A DNA stretch of 64,000 nt from RGIG7450 sp045633565 (GCA_045633565.1 JAZQYO010000030.1:82205-146204); one strand, 5' to 3'; counted from the stretch's first letter, positions 24,666-33,842 are shown. The notes: generated by a model not told the origin, from the sequence alone. Translations and numbers: made by a program.

Positions 24666-26879
24666 CTAATTTCCGGTGGTAACGCTTATTGTACTTCCTT
24701 TCTCGGCAAGCTCGCCTGCCGGAGGATTCTGACTCGTAACCATCGTGCCTTCGTTCTTTATTATTTTTATTTTAAATCCTGAATTAACAGCAATTTCATT
24801 TGCCTGTTCAACATCAAGCGTGAAAAGGTCGGGGACCTTGATTTTTGCTTCTTCGCCTGCGAGATTTGTGTTAAGAGTTACAGAAGAACCGCTTTTAACA
24901 GCAGTGCCTGATGGGGGGTCCTGAGAAAGAACCTGTTCGCCACTACCCTGAATTACAAACTTAAGTCCGTAATTTGTCAGAATCTGTTTAGATTCGGTTA
25001 CTGATTTTCCGATAACATCCGGAACAACGGATGAGAGTTCTTCCGATTCTGCCTGGGTATATTGAGGTTCTATGCCATAATACTGAAGCACTTCGCTGAT
25101 GATTTTACCAGCCACAGGTGCGGTGATAACACCGCCGTAATAGTTTTCGCCCATTGGCTCATCAAGAAGCACAAGAACAACTATTTTAGGGTCGTCAACG
25201 GGAGCAACACCTACAAAAGAACCGATATATTTGCCGCTTCCGCGGGGCTGTTTTTCACTTGTTCCGCTTTTTCCGCCCACACGGTAACCTTTAACTGCTG
25301 CAGTACTGCCCGATTGGTTGACAACAGTTTCAAGAACTGTTTTCATTTTTTCACTTGTTGCTGCTGAAACGGTCTGACGGATTTTCTGAGGGGAGAAAGA
25401 TTCTATAATCTGACCGTCGGCAGATTTAATCTCTTTTACAAGATAAGGTTTATATAATGTTCCGCCATTAACCAGTGAAGAAATTGCGGTAATCATCTGC
25501 AGGGGAGTCACCTGGAAACTCTGACCGAAAGAAGAAATCATAAGGTCAAGGTCTGTAAAAGCATCTTCCTGATGGAAAGCGCCGATAGCTTCGCCGGGGT
25601 AATCAATTCCGGTGGTTTCTCTAAAACCGAACATTTTAAAGTTTTTAACGAAATTCTGTCTGCCTATTTTCAGACCTACATTCATCAAAACAGGGTTGCA
25701 GGAATTTACCATACCGGTCATAAATGTCTGCTGACCGTGACCTGCAGTTTTCCAGCAGCTTATGTTCCAGCCGCCCGCCTCAAGATAACCGTTACAGTTA
25801 TAGACTTCATCAAGGGTTGTAACATTTTCTTCAAGCGACATGGCACAGGTTATGAGCTTGAATGTTGACCCCGGTTCATAAACGTCAACGGTAGGTTTGT
25901 TTCTTTTTATTTTAGATGTTGCTTCAACATAAGCGGCGTTGTAATCCGCACCGTCTAAAGCATCAAGTTTTGCAACCGTTTCGGGGTCTGTAATCTGAAT
26001 GGGCTCGTTGAGGTTATAAGTGGGAACACTTGCCATAGCAAGAATTGCGCCGGTGTGTGGGTCCATTACAACCGCTGCACCGCCGCCTGCTGCTTTATTT
26101 TCAATATAAGCTTCCTCAAGGCTGGATTCCACTATTCGCTGAATGGATTCGTCAAGAGTTAAAACAATGTCGCATCCTGCCTGAGCATTGTAGTATTGTT
26201 CGTATTCAAATGTGGGACTGCCCACGGTGGAATCGGACTTTACAATAGCACCGGCATTGCCTTTAAGGTATTCGTCATATTCATATTCAAGCCCCTCAAG
26301 CCCCTGGTTATCTGCGCCGACGTTTCCGAGAACCTGTGCGGCGAGGTTGGAGTAGGGATAGTATCTTTTTGTATCGGAAATGAGAGACACTCCCACCAGA
26401 TTGTGGCTCTTAATCAGAGATTCGGGCAGGTCGTTGCCATCTGCGTCTTTGCCGCTGATATAACTGCGCAAAGTTTCTGATTCCTCGGCGCTGATACGCT
26501 TTTTTATATATTCAAATCTTGATGATTTTTCAAGAGCAGAATAGATTTTGTCCTTATCAACGCCTAAAACTTCCGATAAAGTAGCCACCACCTGAGTCTG
26601 ATTGCCCTCTTCTTTTATTCTTTTAGGGTCAACAACAACAGTATCAACGTTTGCACTTACCGCAAGCTCTTTGCCGTTGGCATCATAAATTGTGCCACGA
26701 CGGGGAGTGATTTCGTTTTCCTTTGTCTGCTGGTCAAGGGCGAGCTGACGAAGCTCACCGCCACGGACAAACTGAAGGTAAGCCGTTCTGCCTGCGAGAA
26801 TGAGAAAACAAATGGCTAAAATGCCTACAGACAAAAGTATTCTTATGTTAATGCTGGTTTTTTTTCTTGTTTTTTTCAT
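24666..26879 (-). CDS. spoVD: class B penicillin-binding protein with two PASTA domains (FtsI/SpoVD)
   Basis: A 737-residue transpeptidase for septal or spore wall synthesis. It has a short basic tail, one membrane helix (about 12-32), a PBP dimerisation domain (about 50-230), and the transpeptidase domain with S338-T-F-K, the SCN motif near 385, and KSGTSE near 540. Two PASTA repeats follow (about 615-675 and 680-737), probably binding uncrosslinked wall. PASTA repeats with this neighbourhood resemble SpoVD and B. subtilis PbpB. It is the only such PBP in the cluster, so it may be the main division PBP. Confidence 0.93.
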   Translation of the reverse strand: MKKTRKKTSINIRILLSVGILAICFLILAGRTAYLQFVRGGELRQLALDQQTKENEITPRRGTIYDANGKELAVSANVDTVVVDPKRIKEEGNQTQVVATLSEVLGVDKDKIYSALEKSSRFEYIKKRISAEESETLRSYISGKDADGNDLPESLIKSHNLVGVSLISDTKRYYPYSNLAAQVLGNVGADNQGLEGLEYEYDEYLKGNAGAIVKSDSTVGSPTFEYEQYYNAQAGCDIVLTLDESIQRIVESSLEEAYIENKAAGGGAAVVMDPHTGAILAMASVPTYNLNEPIQITDPETVAKLDALDGADYNAAYVEATSKIKRNKPTVDVYEPGSTFKLITCAMSLEENVTTLDEVYNCNGYLEAGGWNISCWKTAGHGQQTFMTGMVNSCNPVLMNVGLKIGRQNFVKNFKMFGFRETTGIDYPGEAIGAFHQEDAFTDLDLMISSFGQSFQVTPLQMITAISSLVNGGTLYKPYLVKEIKSADGQIIESFSPQKIRQTVSAATSEKMKTVLETVVNQSGSTAAVKGYRVGGKSGTSEKQPRGSGKYIGSFVGVAPVDDPKIVVLVLLDEPMGENYYGGVITAPVAGKIISEVLQYYGIEPQYTQAESEELSSVVPDVIGKSVTESKQILTNYGLKFVIQGSGEQVLSQDPPSGTAVKSGSSVTLNTNLAGEEAKIKVPDLFTLDVEQANEIAVNSGFKIKIIKNEGTMVTSQNPPAGELAEKGSTISVTTGN

Positions 26880-26992
26880 GAAAACAGTTCACCTCTGAAA
26901 GAGTGACTTTGATAAGAGAAGCTCTGACATGCTGACATGGCAGAGCTGATACACAAGGCAAAATAAGTCACCTGTAAATATATAATCGGAAA

Positions 26993-27448
26993 TCAGTGTA
27001 AATATGACAGTATATTGCTCATGAAGCTTTCGCCTGAGTCGGTATCGGAATTTTTATTTGTTTTTCCGGAAAGAACCTGTGCGTGATTGTCAACCGAAAC
27101 GCGGATGTTTACAATCTGAGTCTGGTCGGGAGTGACCATGCCCAGTTCTTCAGAGGCTATTCTTTCAATCTCTTTTAAATCTATACTGCCCTGGAGCTGA
27201 ACCTTGGCAGTGGTATTTTCCGAATAAAGGGTTTCGTAGGTATCCTTTGCCATAAGAATTTCCTTTTCGAGCTCGTTGATTGTTGCAAACCGCAGGACAA
27301 CAAGCATTAAAAGTGCTGAACATAAAACGAGAAAAGATACAAAGCTGAAAACGGATTTTGCCGAAAGCATAGCCGGTTTCGCCTGAGATTTTCTTGCCGG
27401 CATAGTGCGGGAGGTTGTATTTAGTGTTCTGGCTAAATTATCCTGCAT
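26993..27448 (-). CDS. ftsL: FtsL-like cell division protein
   Basis: A 151-residue bitopic protein. A roughly 30-residue basic N-terminal tail precedes one membrane helix (about 33-55), a heptad-rich coiled coil (about 57-95), and an IERIASEELGMVTPDQTQI motif typical of FtsL/DivIC. The sequence is divergent but the position between rsmH and the PBP gene, the topology and the size support FtsL. It would link FtsQ and the PBP in the divisome. Confidence 0.8.
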   Translation of the reverse strand: MQDNLARTLNTTSRTMPARKSQAKPAMLSAKSVFSFVSFLVLCSALLMLVVLRFATINELEKEILMAKDTYETLYSENTTAKVQLQGSIDLKEIERIASEELGMVTPDQTQIVNIRVSVDNHAQVLSGKTNKNSDTDSGESFMSNILSYLH

Positions 27449-27474
27449 TGTAGCATTACTCCTTAATCTTTATT

Positions 27475-28410
27475 TTATAGCTTTTGTATAGCGCGAAGCT
27501 TTGCGCTGTGGCTGCGTTTGTTTTCATTTAATTCTTCCTGCCCGGATGTAACGGGCTTGCGGAATAAAAGTTTGCCCTTGGGCACGTTTCCGCACACGCA
27601 AACGGGAAGGTCTTTGCTGCATATACAGCCTGCGGTCAGATCTGCAAACAAATTTTTTGCAATTCTGTCTTCAAGTGAATGGAAAGTGATGACTGCGAGT
27701 ATTCCGCCCGGTTTTAAAACGTCGAAAAAGTCCTGCAGAGCATCTTTTAAAAGCTCCAGTTCACGGTTGACTTCAATCCTAAGAGCCTGAAATGTTCGTT
27801 TGCTAGGATTTGAACCACTGTTTTTTGCTGCCGGAGGCATTGCTGCCTTTATTATTTCCGAAAGCTCTAACGTTGTTTCTATTGGCTTTTCTTCACGTCT
27901 TTTTACAATCATGGAAGCGATTTTATTTGCGAAACGCTCCTCGCCATAATCTTTTATTATCCTTGAAAGCTCGTCCCTGCTGTACTCATTCACCACGTTG
28001 TAAGCAGAAACGGGGTCTTCCGGATTCATACGCATATCAAGCGGCGCATCTTTCATATAACTGAAACCACGCTCGGGGTTATCTATCTGATATGATGAAA
28101 CGCCGAGGTCTAAAAGTGCACCATCGATGCTGTCTATATTTAGGTCGGAAAGGATATTTTTTATTTCCGAATAGTTGCTATGTACAAATGTTGTTACATC
28201 ACCAAAAGGGGAGAGTCTGTCCGATGCGGCCTTTAAAGCTTCGGGGTCACGGTCTATACCAATTAATCTGCCTTTACCCGAAAGCCTCTGACAAATTCCG
28301 AAGGAATGACCTCCTCCACCGAGCGTTCCGTCAACATAAATGCCGCCGGGGGTTATATCAAGTGCAGACATGCATTCGTCAAACAATACCGATTTATGTT
28401 TAAACTCCAT
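27475..28410 (-). CDS. rsmH: 16S rRNA (cytosine(1402)-N4)-methyltransferase RsmH (MraW)
   Basis: A 311-residue SAM-dependent methyltransferase acting on 16S rRNA C1402. MEFKHKSVLFDECM starts the protein, the SAM site GTLGGGGHS is near 30, and VITFHSLEDRI plus the C-terminal RSHSAKLRAI are conserved. I prefer the ATG at 28410, spaced from GGTGAG; a GTG at 28419 sits directly after the mraZ stop and is less likely. Confidence 0.95.
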   Translation of the reverse strand: MEFKHKSVLFDECMSALDITPGGIYVDGTLGGGGHSFGICQRLSGKGRLIGIDRDPEALKAASDRLSPFGDVTTFVHSNYSEIKNILSDLNIDSIDGALLDLGVSSYQIDNPERGFSYMKDAPLDMRMNPEDPVSAYNVVNEYSRDELSRIIKDYGEERFANKIASMIVKRREEKPIETTLELSEIIKAAMPPAAKNSGSNPSKRTFQALRIEVNRELELLKDALQDFFDVLKPGGILAVITFHSLEDRIAKNLFADLTAGCICSKDLPVCVCGNVPKGKLLFRKPVTSGQEELNENKRSHSAKLRAIQKL

Positions 28411-28419
28411 AAATCTCAC

Positions 28420-28851
28420 CTATATCACAAAGTCAATGTTGCCGGCAACGTCAGCCACGTCAACAGTTGTTTTGCTTTCAAACTCAGCAAGATTTTCGCT
28501 GCTCCAGAGCTCTACTTTATTGCCCATGCCGAGGAGCTTGATGCTTGAATTGATTCCTGCATATTCTCTGAGTTGCTGGGAAATAAGACATCTGCCCTGT
28601 TTATCAATTTCAACCATCTCTGCTTCCGAGAGGAAATACCTCTGCAGAGCGCGGATTTCCGGTTTACTGTTGGGAAGAGCAAGCAGGCGAGCTTCAAAAT
28701 CTGCCCATTCACTTAATGTGTAAATGTAAAGGCAACGGTTGTCCATGCCTTTTGTAACCATACAACGACCGTCAAGCAAATCTCTGTATTTTGCGGGCAT
28801 GATAAATCTGCCTTTATCGTCCACACTGTGGGAATAATTGCTGTTGAACAT
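28420..28851 (-). CDS. mraZ: transcriptional regulator MraZ
   Basis: A 143-residue AbrB-fold regulator with two SpoVT/AbrB-like halves, each with the DxxGR motif: DDKGRFIMP near 11-19 and DKQGRCLI near 83-90. It is the first gene of the dcw cluster and is known in other bacteria to control that operon by binding repeats ahead of itself. Such repeats are present at 28877-28916. A GGAGGAG ribosome site precedes the ATG. Confidence 0.95.
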   Translation of the reverse strand: MFNSNYSHSVDDKGRFIMPAKYRDLLDGRCMVTKGMDNRCLYIYTLSEWADFEARLLALPNSKPEIRALQRYFLSEAEMVEIDKQGRCLISQQLREYAGINSSIKLLGMGNKVELWSSENLAEFESKTTVDVADVAGNIDFVI

Positions 28852-28876
28852 TTATGCTCCTCCTTTCCGAAAATCT

Positions 28877-28916
28877 AACCACTTTGATGCCACTGTCCAT
28901 CCATTTGGGCACCACT
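28877..28916 (-). promoter_or_regulatory. MraZ operator: four TGG boxes at 11-bp period
   Basis: On the minus strand TGG appears in TGGTG, TGGAT, TGGCA and TGGTT. Their plus-strand CCA copies begin at 28912, 28901, 28890 and 28879, each exactly 11 bp apart, so all lie on one helix face. They cover the predicted transcription start and leader of mraZ. MraZ is known to bind direct TGG-type repeats, so autoregulation of the dcw cluster is likely. Confidence 0.8.
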
Positions 28917-28924
28917 TACTATAT

Positions 28925-28952
28925 ATTATACATCATATTTATAAAAAATCAA
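28925..28952 (-). promoter_or_regulatory. promoter of the dcw cluster
   Basis: On the minus strand: -35 TTGATT (plus 28947-28952), 16-bp spacer, -10 TATAAT (plus 28925-28930). The start point falls inside the TGG repeats. Confidence 0.8.
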
Positions 28953-29068
28953 TAGTTTTTGTAAAAAAAATTTAAAATTTTTAACAGAAATTTATTCCTT
29001 TTGTTATGCAAATTTAACATAAAAACCGCAAAAATTACCAATATTAAAAAACAAGGGGTGAAAAGTAC

Positions 29069-29758
29069 ATGATTACCAGTTGTATCAGAACGATAATTCT
29101 TTATATTATTCTCATAATCACAATAAGGATAATGGGGAAAAAACAGGTGGGGGAACTGGAGCCGGCAGAGCTTGTAGTGGTGTTTTTACTTTCGGAACTT
29201 GCGTCCATTCCAATGCAGGATATGAACCTGCCGCTGATGAGCAGCATTGTACCTATAGCAACGCTGATTTCCCTTGAAATACTTATATCTGTAATTACGC
29301 TTAAGTCAAGATTTTTAAGGAAACTGTTTCAGGGTAAACCGGCAATTTTAATCAATAAGGGTATCCTGGTGGAGCAGGAAATGAGACGTCAATGCTACAA
29401 TATTGATGAAATTATGGAACAGATACGCCATGAGGGATATGCAGACCTCAGAGATGTGGAATATGCAATACTTGAAAACAGCGGAAAAATCAGCGTAATT
29501 CCTTCGGCAAGGGGAAAGGCGCTTACCGCTTCGGATATGAACATTAAAGGAAGTCCGGGCGCAATGCCCTATATTGTAATTGCAGACGGAAAAATTGCAA
29601 AAAAAGGGCTTCAGCTCAGCGGAATGAGCGAGGAGCAGCTTATGAAAAGATTAGGGCAGAAGGGGATAAAAAACCCGTCAGAGGTTTTCTACGCTGTTTT
29701 AGACAGCGCAGGCGAGTTTTATTTTCAGAAAAAAGGTGTAAAGGGGGACAGAAGATGA
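29069..29758 (+). CDS. DUF421 membrane protein (YetF/YdfS family)
   Basis: A 229-residue protein of the DUF421 family. Three N-terminal membrane helices (about 3-20, 33-50, 56-80) are followed by two soluble YetF-type repeats (about 85-225, with FQGKPAILINKG and LRDVEYAILENSGKISV). In spore formers several members act in forespores, but the function is not settled. Its stop overlaps the next gene's ATG, so the two are coupled. No convincing promoter was found upstream. Confidence 0.85.
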   Translation: MITSCIRTIILYIILIITIRIMGKKQVGELEPAELVVVFLLSELASIPMQDMNLPLMSSIVPIATLISLEILISVITLKSRFLRKLFQGKPAILINKGILVEQEMRRQCYNIDEIMEQIRHEGYADLRDVEYAILENSGKISVIPSARGKALTASDMNIKGSPGAMPYIVIADGKIAKKGLQLSGMSEEQLMKRLGQKGIKNPSEVFYAVLDSAGEFYFQKKGVKGDRR

Positions 29759-30129
29759 AAAAAATTTGGATTTCACTTTTGCTTTTTTTACTGATAATTG
29801 CCGGTGGGATTTTATATAACAACTATGTAAATGCAAAAACAGATAATATGCTTTCTCTTGCCGATGAGGCCTATGAGGCGTGTGAGGGGGATTTAACCAC
29901 ATGCCACGAAAAGCTGGAAAAAATAGATGAGCAGCTTGAAAGTATGAGCGTTATTATGTGTGCATTTTTAGACAGAGATGTTATAAATGATGCAAAAGAT
30001 GCCATTGTGAGTGCGAAAGGACTTGCCGGGATAGGCGGTGAGCAGTGCCGGTGGGGAATTTTAACCATGAAAGAAAAAATTGATCATATTAAAAACAGTG
30101 CCCAAATAAAATGGAAATATATACTTTGA
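29755..30129 (+). CDS. DUF4363-like exported or anchored protein
   Basis: A 124-residue protein with an N-terminal membrane helix or signal anchor (about 4-23) and a small helical external domain with paired cysteines and WxxxK(E/I) features typical of DUF4363. This family is commonly encoded directly after a DUF421 gene, as here, with an ATGA overlap. Function unknown; the pairing suggests a shared membrane complex (inference). Confidence 0.7.
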   Translation: MKKIWISLLLFLLIIAGGILYNNYVNAKTDNMLSLADEAYEACEGDLTTCHEKLEKIDEQLESMSVIMCAFLDRDVINDAKDAIVSAKGLAGIGGEQCRWGILTMKEKIDHIKNSAQIKWKYIL

Positions 30130-30144
30130 GCCGAGGTGGTTAAT

Positions 30145-30336
30145 ATGAAGAAAAAAATAAGTTCGCGCGAAGAACTCAAAAAGCAGATTGATGAATGTCT
30201 GGACTATATAAAAGCGGTCAAAAATGGGTTTAACGAAGCATCCGATGCAGGACTTGCCGACTACTATATATATGAAAAAAGAGCCGCTGAACAAAAATAT
30301 ATTTATCTTCTCGGACTATATTCCAAAATGACATAA
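30145..30336 (+). CDS. DUF2508 (YaaL-like) small protein
   Basis: A 63-residue soluble, highly charged helical protein. The pattern of a helix, then FNEASDAGLADYYIYEKRAAEQKYIYLL, matches the DUF2508/YaaL family. I chose the ATG at 30145 behind GAGGTGG; an in-frame GTG three codons earlier overlaps that site. It follows the DUF4363 gene by 15 nt and probably belongs to the same transcript. Function unknown. Confidence 0.7.
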   Translation: MKKKISSREELKKQIDECLDYIKAVKNGFNEASDAGLADYYIYEKRAAEQKYIYLLGLYSKMT

Positions 30337-30382
30337 ACCTGTCCACATAAAAATATACTGATAGAAAAGGAGTGGATGGATA

Positions 30383-32923
30383 ATGTGGCACACTTTATCA
30401 GAAAAAAGGCTGATGAATAATCTCAAAACATCAGCGGACGGGCTAAGCCGGGATGAGGCGGAAAAAAGGCTTGAAAAAGTTGGTAAAAACAGCTTTGAAG
30501 AAAATAAAAAGAAAAGCTTTGCCGGAGCATTTTTTAAACAGATGTCGGACAGTATGGTGCTTATACTTCTCGCGTCAGCCGCTATTTCGGTTGCGGTGTC
30601 ATACATCAGCGGAGAGGGGGAATACCTTGATGCACTTATAATTCTCGCAATAGTGGTGTTCAATGCAATAACGGGAGTTGTTCAGGAATTTAAGGCGGAG
30701 CATTCACTTGAGGCGCTTAAAAAAATGAATTCACCGGTTGCAAAGGTTATAAGGCAAGGAAAGGAAGAGTCAATTAATACAGAGTATCTTGTGCCGGGGG
30801 ACATTATACTTTTAAATACAGGGGATTTTGTTCCTGCTGACGCAAGACTTATCTCGGCTACTGCACTTACGGCGGACGAGTCTGCACTTACGGGTGAAAC
30901 CCGGGAGGTGGAAAAAAACTGTGCCATTTCACCCGACGGGCAGGCAGAGCTTGAGGCAACCAATATGGTGTGGGCACATACGGTTGTAACAGGCGGTCGT
31001 GGCAGGGCAGTTGTCGTCGGGACAGGCATGAACACTCAGACAGGCAAGGTTGCCGGTATGATTATAAACAGTCAACCGCCGCAGACACCTCTCCAGTTGA
31101 GACTCAAGAAAACCGGTAATGTTCTTGGAATGACAGCAATATCAATTTGTGTAATCATTTTTCTTATGGGAATTGTGAGGCATCAGCCACCGCTTGAAAT
31201 GTTTATGACGTCTATAAGTCTTGCAGTTGCGGCAATTCCAGAAGGACTGCCTGCAATTGTGACCATTATGCTTGCAATCGGCGTACAGAAAATGGCAAAG
31301 AAAAATGCCGTTGTACGGAAGCTTCCGGCGGTTGAAACTCTTGGGAGTGCAACGGTGATATGTACCGATAAAACAGGCACGCTAACCAAAAATGAAATGA
31401 CGATAACTGATGTTTATGGGGACAGGAAAAAGGTGCTTGAACATTGCTCTTTATGTAATGACGAGCGTGGTGCAACCGAAAAGGCGCTTATAAAAGCAGC
31501 AGAAAAAGAGGGTATGTCAAAAAAAGAGCTTGACAGTATATTTGTCAGAAAAGATGAAATTCCGTTCAGCTCGTCTCGGAAGCTTATGACAACGGTACAT
31601 AAAACAGGGGGCGGGTATAAGGTTATAACAAAAGGTGCCCCTGACATACTTATTCCTTTATGCTCCATTAGCGAAAATCAGAAGAAGGAAATACTTGAAA
31701 GAAATAAGGAACTTGCGGCGGAAGGGAAAAGAGTTATAGCTGTTGCAAGTAAAGAAATTTCTGAACTTGGTGGCAGATATGAAGAAAATCTTATTTTTAC
31801 CGGACTTGCGGCAATGACCGACCCCCCAAGGGATGGTGTACCCAGGGCGGTCAAAAGCTGCCGGGATGCCGGAATCCGGGTTGTAATGATAACGGGTGAC
31901 CAGCAGGATACGGCTCTTGCCATTGCAAGACAGACGGGTATATGTGGCGATGGAGAAAAGGCGGTCAGCGGAAAAGAACTTGACTTGATGAGTGACGCCC
32001 AACTTGAAAAAGAGGTGAAAAATTGCAGGGTTTTTTCAAGAGTGACACCCGAACATAAAATGAGAATTGTCCGTGCCTTTCAAAGAAATGGAGAGGTGGT
32101 TGCAATGACGGGTGACGGGGTAAATGATGCGCCGGCACTCAAAAGTGCTGACATAGGCTGTGCCATGGGGAAAAGTGGTACCGACGTTGCAAAAGGTGCG
32201 GCAGACATGGTGCTGGCGGACGATAATTTTGTAACCATAGCAGAGGCGGTCAGACAGGGACGGGGAATTTATGCAAACATAAAAAAAGCGGTGCGGTTTT
32301 TACTGTCAAGCAACATAGGTGAAATTTTTACAATTTTTATTGCGATTTTTTTTGGGAAAGATAGTCCGCTCACTCCAATCCAGCTTTTGTGGATGAATCT
32401 GGTGACAGACTCACTGCCCGCAGCGGCGCTTGGACTTCAACCGCCCGACAGAGATATAATGCAGAAAAAACCGGTCAGCAAAAATGAGGGTGTTTTTTCG
32501 GAAGGTATGGGACATACAATACTTATTGAAGGAGTTATGATAGGTGTCATAGCAACGCTTGCACATACTATAGGAGAGAAATATTTTGGCAGCGCTTGTG
32601 TAGGTCAAACAATGACATTTTGCACCTTAAGTATGTCACAACTGTTTCATGCTCTCGCTGTGGAAAGTGAGCATTCGCTTTTTTCGGGATATGCAGGGAG
32701 GAACAAGTTTATGCCGGGAGCATTTGTTATTTGTATGATTATGCAGATAGCAGTGGTCGCACTTTCGCCGCTGAGGGGGATTTTTAAAACAACAGCGCTC
32801 AGCTTTTTGCAGTGGGCGTGTGTTGTGGTGCTATCATCCCTGCCTCTCATTATTTCTGAGATTGAAAAAATTTCAGTAAAAGAAAGAAATAATAAAAAAC
32901 TTGATATTGCAAAAAAACTGTGA
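30383..32923 (+). CDS. P-type calcium-transporting ATPase (type II)
   Basis: An 846-residue ion pump, probably exporting Ca2+. The N-terminal cation-ATPase domain (about 1-60) is followed by paired membrane helices, the actuator LTGET near 172, the phosphorylated Asp D329 in DKTGTLT, the nucleotide domain, TGDGVNDAPAL near 577, and a C-terminal six-helix bundle. The membrane motifs AAIPEGLPAI and NLVTDSLPA match SERCA/PacL-type calcium sites. The ATG follows AAAAGGAG. It starts 46 nt after the DUF2508 gene and may share its transcript. Confidence 0.92.
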   Translation: MWHTLSEKRLMNNLKTSADGLSRDEAEKRLEKVGKNSFEENKKKSFAGAFFKQMSDSMVLILLASAAISVAVSYISGEGEYLDALIILAIVVFNAITGVVQEFKAEHSLEALKKMNSPVAKVIRQGKEESINTEYLVPGDIILLNTGDFVPADARLISATALTADESALTGETREVEKNCAISPDGQAELEATNMVWAHTVVTGGRGRAVVVGTGMNTQTGKVAGMIINSQPPQTPLQLRLKKTGNVLGMTAISICVIIFLMGIVRHQPPLEMFMTSISLAVAAIPEGLPAIVTIMLAIGVQKMAKKNAVVRKLPAVETLGSATVICTDKTGTLTKNEMTITDVYGDRKKVLEHCSLCNDERGATEKALIKAAEKEGMSKKELDSIFVRKDEIPFSSSRKLMTTVHKTGGGYKVITKGAPDILIPLCSISENQKKEILERNKELAAEGKRVIAVASKEISELGGRYEENLIFTGLAAMTDPPRDGVPRAVKSCRDAGIRVVMITGDQQDTALAIARQTGICGDGEKAVSGKELDLMSDAQLEKEVKNCRVFSRVTPEHKMRIVRAFQRNGEVVAMTGDGVNDAPALKSADIGCAMGKSGTDVAKGAADMVLADDNFVTIAEAVRQGRGIYANIKKAVRFLLSSNIGEIFTIFIAIFFGKDSPLTPIQLLWMNLVTDSLPAAALGLQPPDRDIMQKKPVSKNEGVFSEGMGHTILIEGVMIGVIATLAHTIGEKYFGSACVGQTMTFCTLSMSQLFHALAVESEHSLFSGYAGRNKFMPGAFVICMIMQIAVVALSPLRGIFKTTALSFLQWACVVVLSSLPLIISEIEKISVKERNNKKLDIAKKL

Positions 32924-32929
32924 TATAAT
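32901..32929 (+). promoter_or_regulatory. promoter of the lipoprotein gene
   Basis: -35 TTGATA (32901-32906), 17-bp spacer, -10 TATAAT (32924-32929). It lies over the last codons of the ATPase gene. Confidence 0.75.
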
Positions 32930-32976
32930 TTCTGGTGTAAATACTTTGCAGTATACGCAGGAGGTCTGTAATACAA

Positions 32977-33495
32977 ATGAAAAAAATAATTTTGCTTTTT
33001 ATTGTAATAGTTTTATCACTTTCTTTCGCAGCCTGTGAAAAAAAGGAAATTATAGGGTATGAGCCTGAAATCCCGCCGGAATGGGCTATAGAGGAAGAAA
33101 AAGTGAAAAACGACCCCACTACCGAGATTAACAGAATGAACGATTTTAACGGATTGTGGAAAAGTGAAACAGACGGAAAATATTACTATATTTTTTGTGG
33201 TCGCATTTACACTTACGAAGGTATAGACTCGGATGTGTATAGCGAGTGGGGAACCATGGTAGCACCACAGAGGGTAGATAAAGGATATGCTGAAAACTAC
33301 AATCTGGCAGGTGAAAATGAGATAAGACCGGAGGATGTTATTACGGTGAACTTTAGCTCACAGTACACAGAGGAATATCAGGTAACAGCCACTGCAGCCG
33401 GAGAAAACAGAATAAAAACAGTCACAGCTGACGGGAAAGAATATTATTTTAAATTACTGGAAGCTGCATACAGTTATCCGGAATATATTGAATAA
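32977..33495 (+). CDS. lipoprotein of unknown function
   Basis: A 172-residue secreted lipoprotein. The signal peptide (residues 1-19) ends in the lipobox LSFAAC, with the lipidated cysteine at about 20. The mature part is acidic, with NGLWKSETDGKYYYIFCGRIYTY suggesting a small beta-sheet domain. AGGAGGT lies about 12 nt before the ATG. It has its own promoter and terminator. I recognise no family. Confidence 0.75.
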   Translation: MKKIILLFIVIVLSLSFAACEKKEIIGYEPEIPPEWAIEEEKVKNDPTTEINRMNDFNGLWKSETDGKYYYIFCGRIYTYEGIDSDVYSEWGTMVAPQRVDKGYAENYNLAGENEIRPEDVITVNFSSQYTEEYQVTATAAGENRIKTVTADGKEYYFKLLEAAYSYPEYIE

Positions 33496-33497
33496 TA

Positions 33498-33522
33498 AAA
33501 AAGCGGGCATTGCCCGCTTTTT
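33498..33522. terminator. bidirectional terminator
   Basis: AAAAAGCGGGC and GCCCGCTTTTT pair around a 3-nt loop. It serves the lipoprotein gene on plus and the small gene on minus. Confidence 0.88.
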
Positions 33523-33523
33523 A

Positions 33524-33730
33524 TTATTCATCATCAAAATAAGACGGCTGGAAATGATACACATCGGTATATGAATCATATTCAAATTCGTTTTCAGGCG
33601 GTTTGTACATAAGCCCTGTACAATCGGTATATGAACCTGAGTTTACCGTATATAAGTTATCGTAATCTTCCATAGAATCAAAAGGTTTTTTCATAGGCAT
33701 TTTGCCTGAACTAAAGTCGGTTTTTTTCAT
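33524..33730 (-). CDS. small acidic tyrosine-rich protein
   Basis: A 68-residue protein without a membrane segment, rich in Tyr, Asp and Ser, with MKKTDFSSGKMPMKKPF at the start and repeated Y-D/Y-T pairs later. A strong AGGAGGTG lies 8 nt before the ATG, and a terminator follows the stop, so it looks expressed. A clear promoter was not found, although a sporulation-type promoter cannot be excluded. The function is unknown to me. Confidence 0.6.
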   Translation of the reverse strand: MKKTDFSSGKMPMKKPFDSMEDYDNLYTVNSGSYTDCTGLMYKPPENEFEYDSYTDVYHFQPSYFDDE

Positions 33731-33813
33731 TTAAAAACACCTCCTGTTATATTTTTTGAAGCAGGATAAAAAATATGTATGTAAAAACCTTGAAAAAATT
33801 TTTAAAAAAAGAC

Positions 33814-33842
33814 TTGCATTTGAAAAAAATATGTGTTATAAT
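33814..33842 (+). promoter_or_regulatory. promoter of rplS
   Basis: -35 TTGCAT (33814-33819), 17-bp spacer, -10 TATAAT (33837-33842). Confidence 0.82.
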
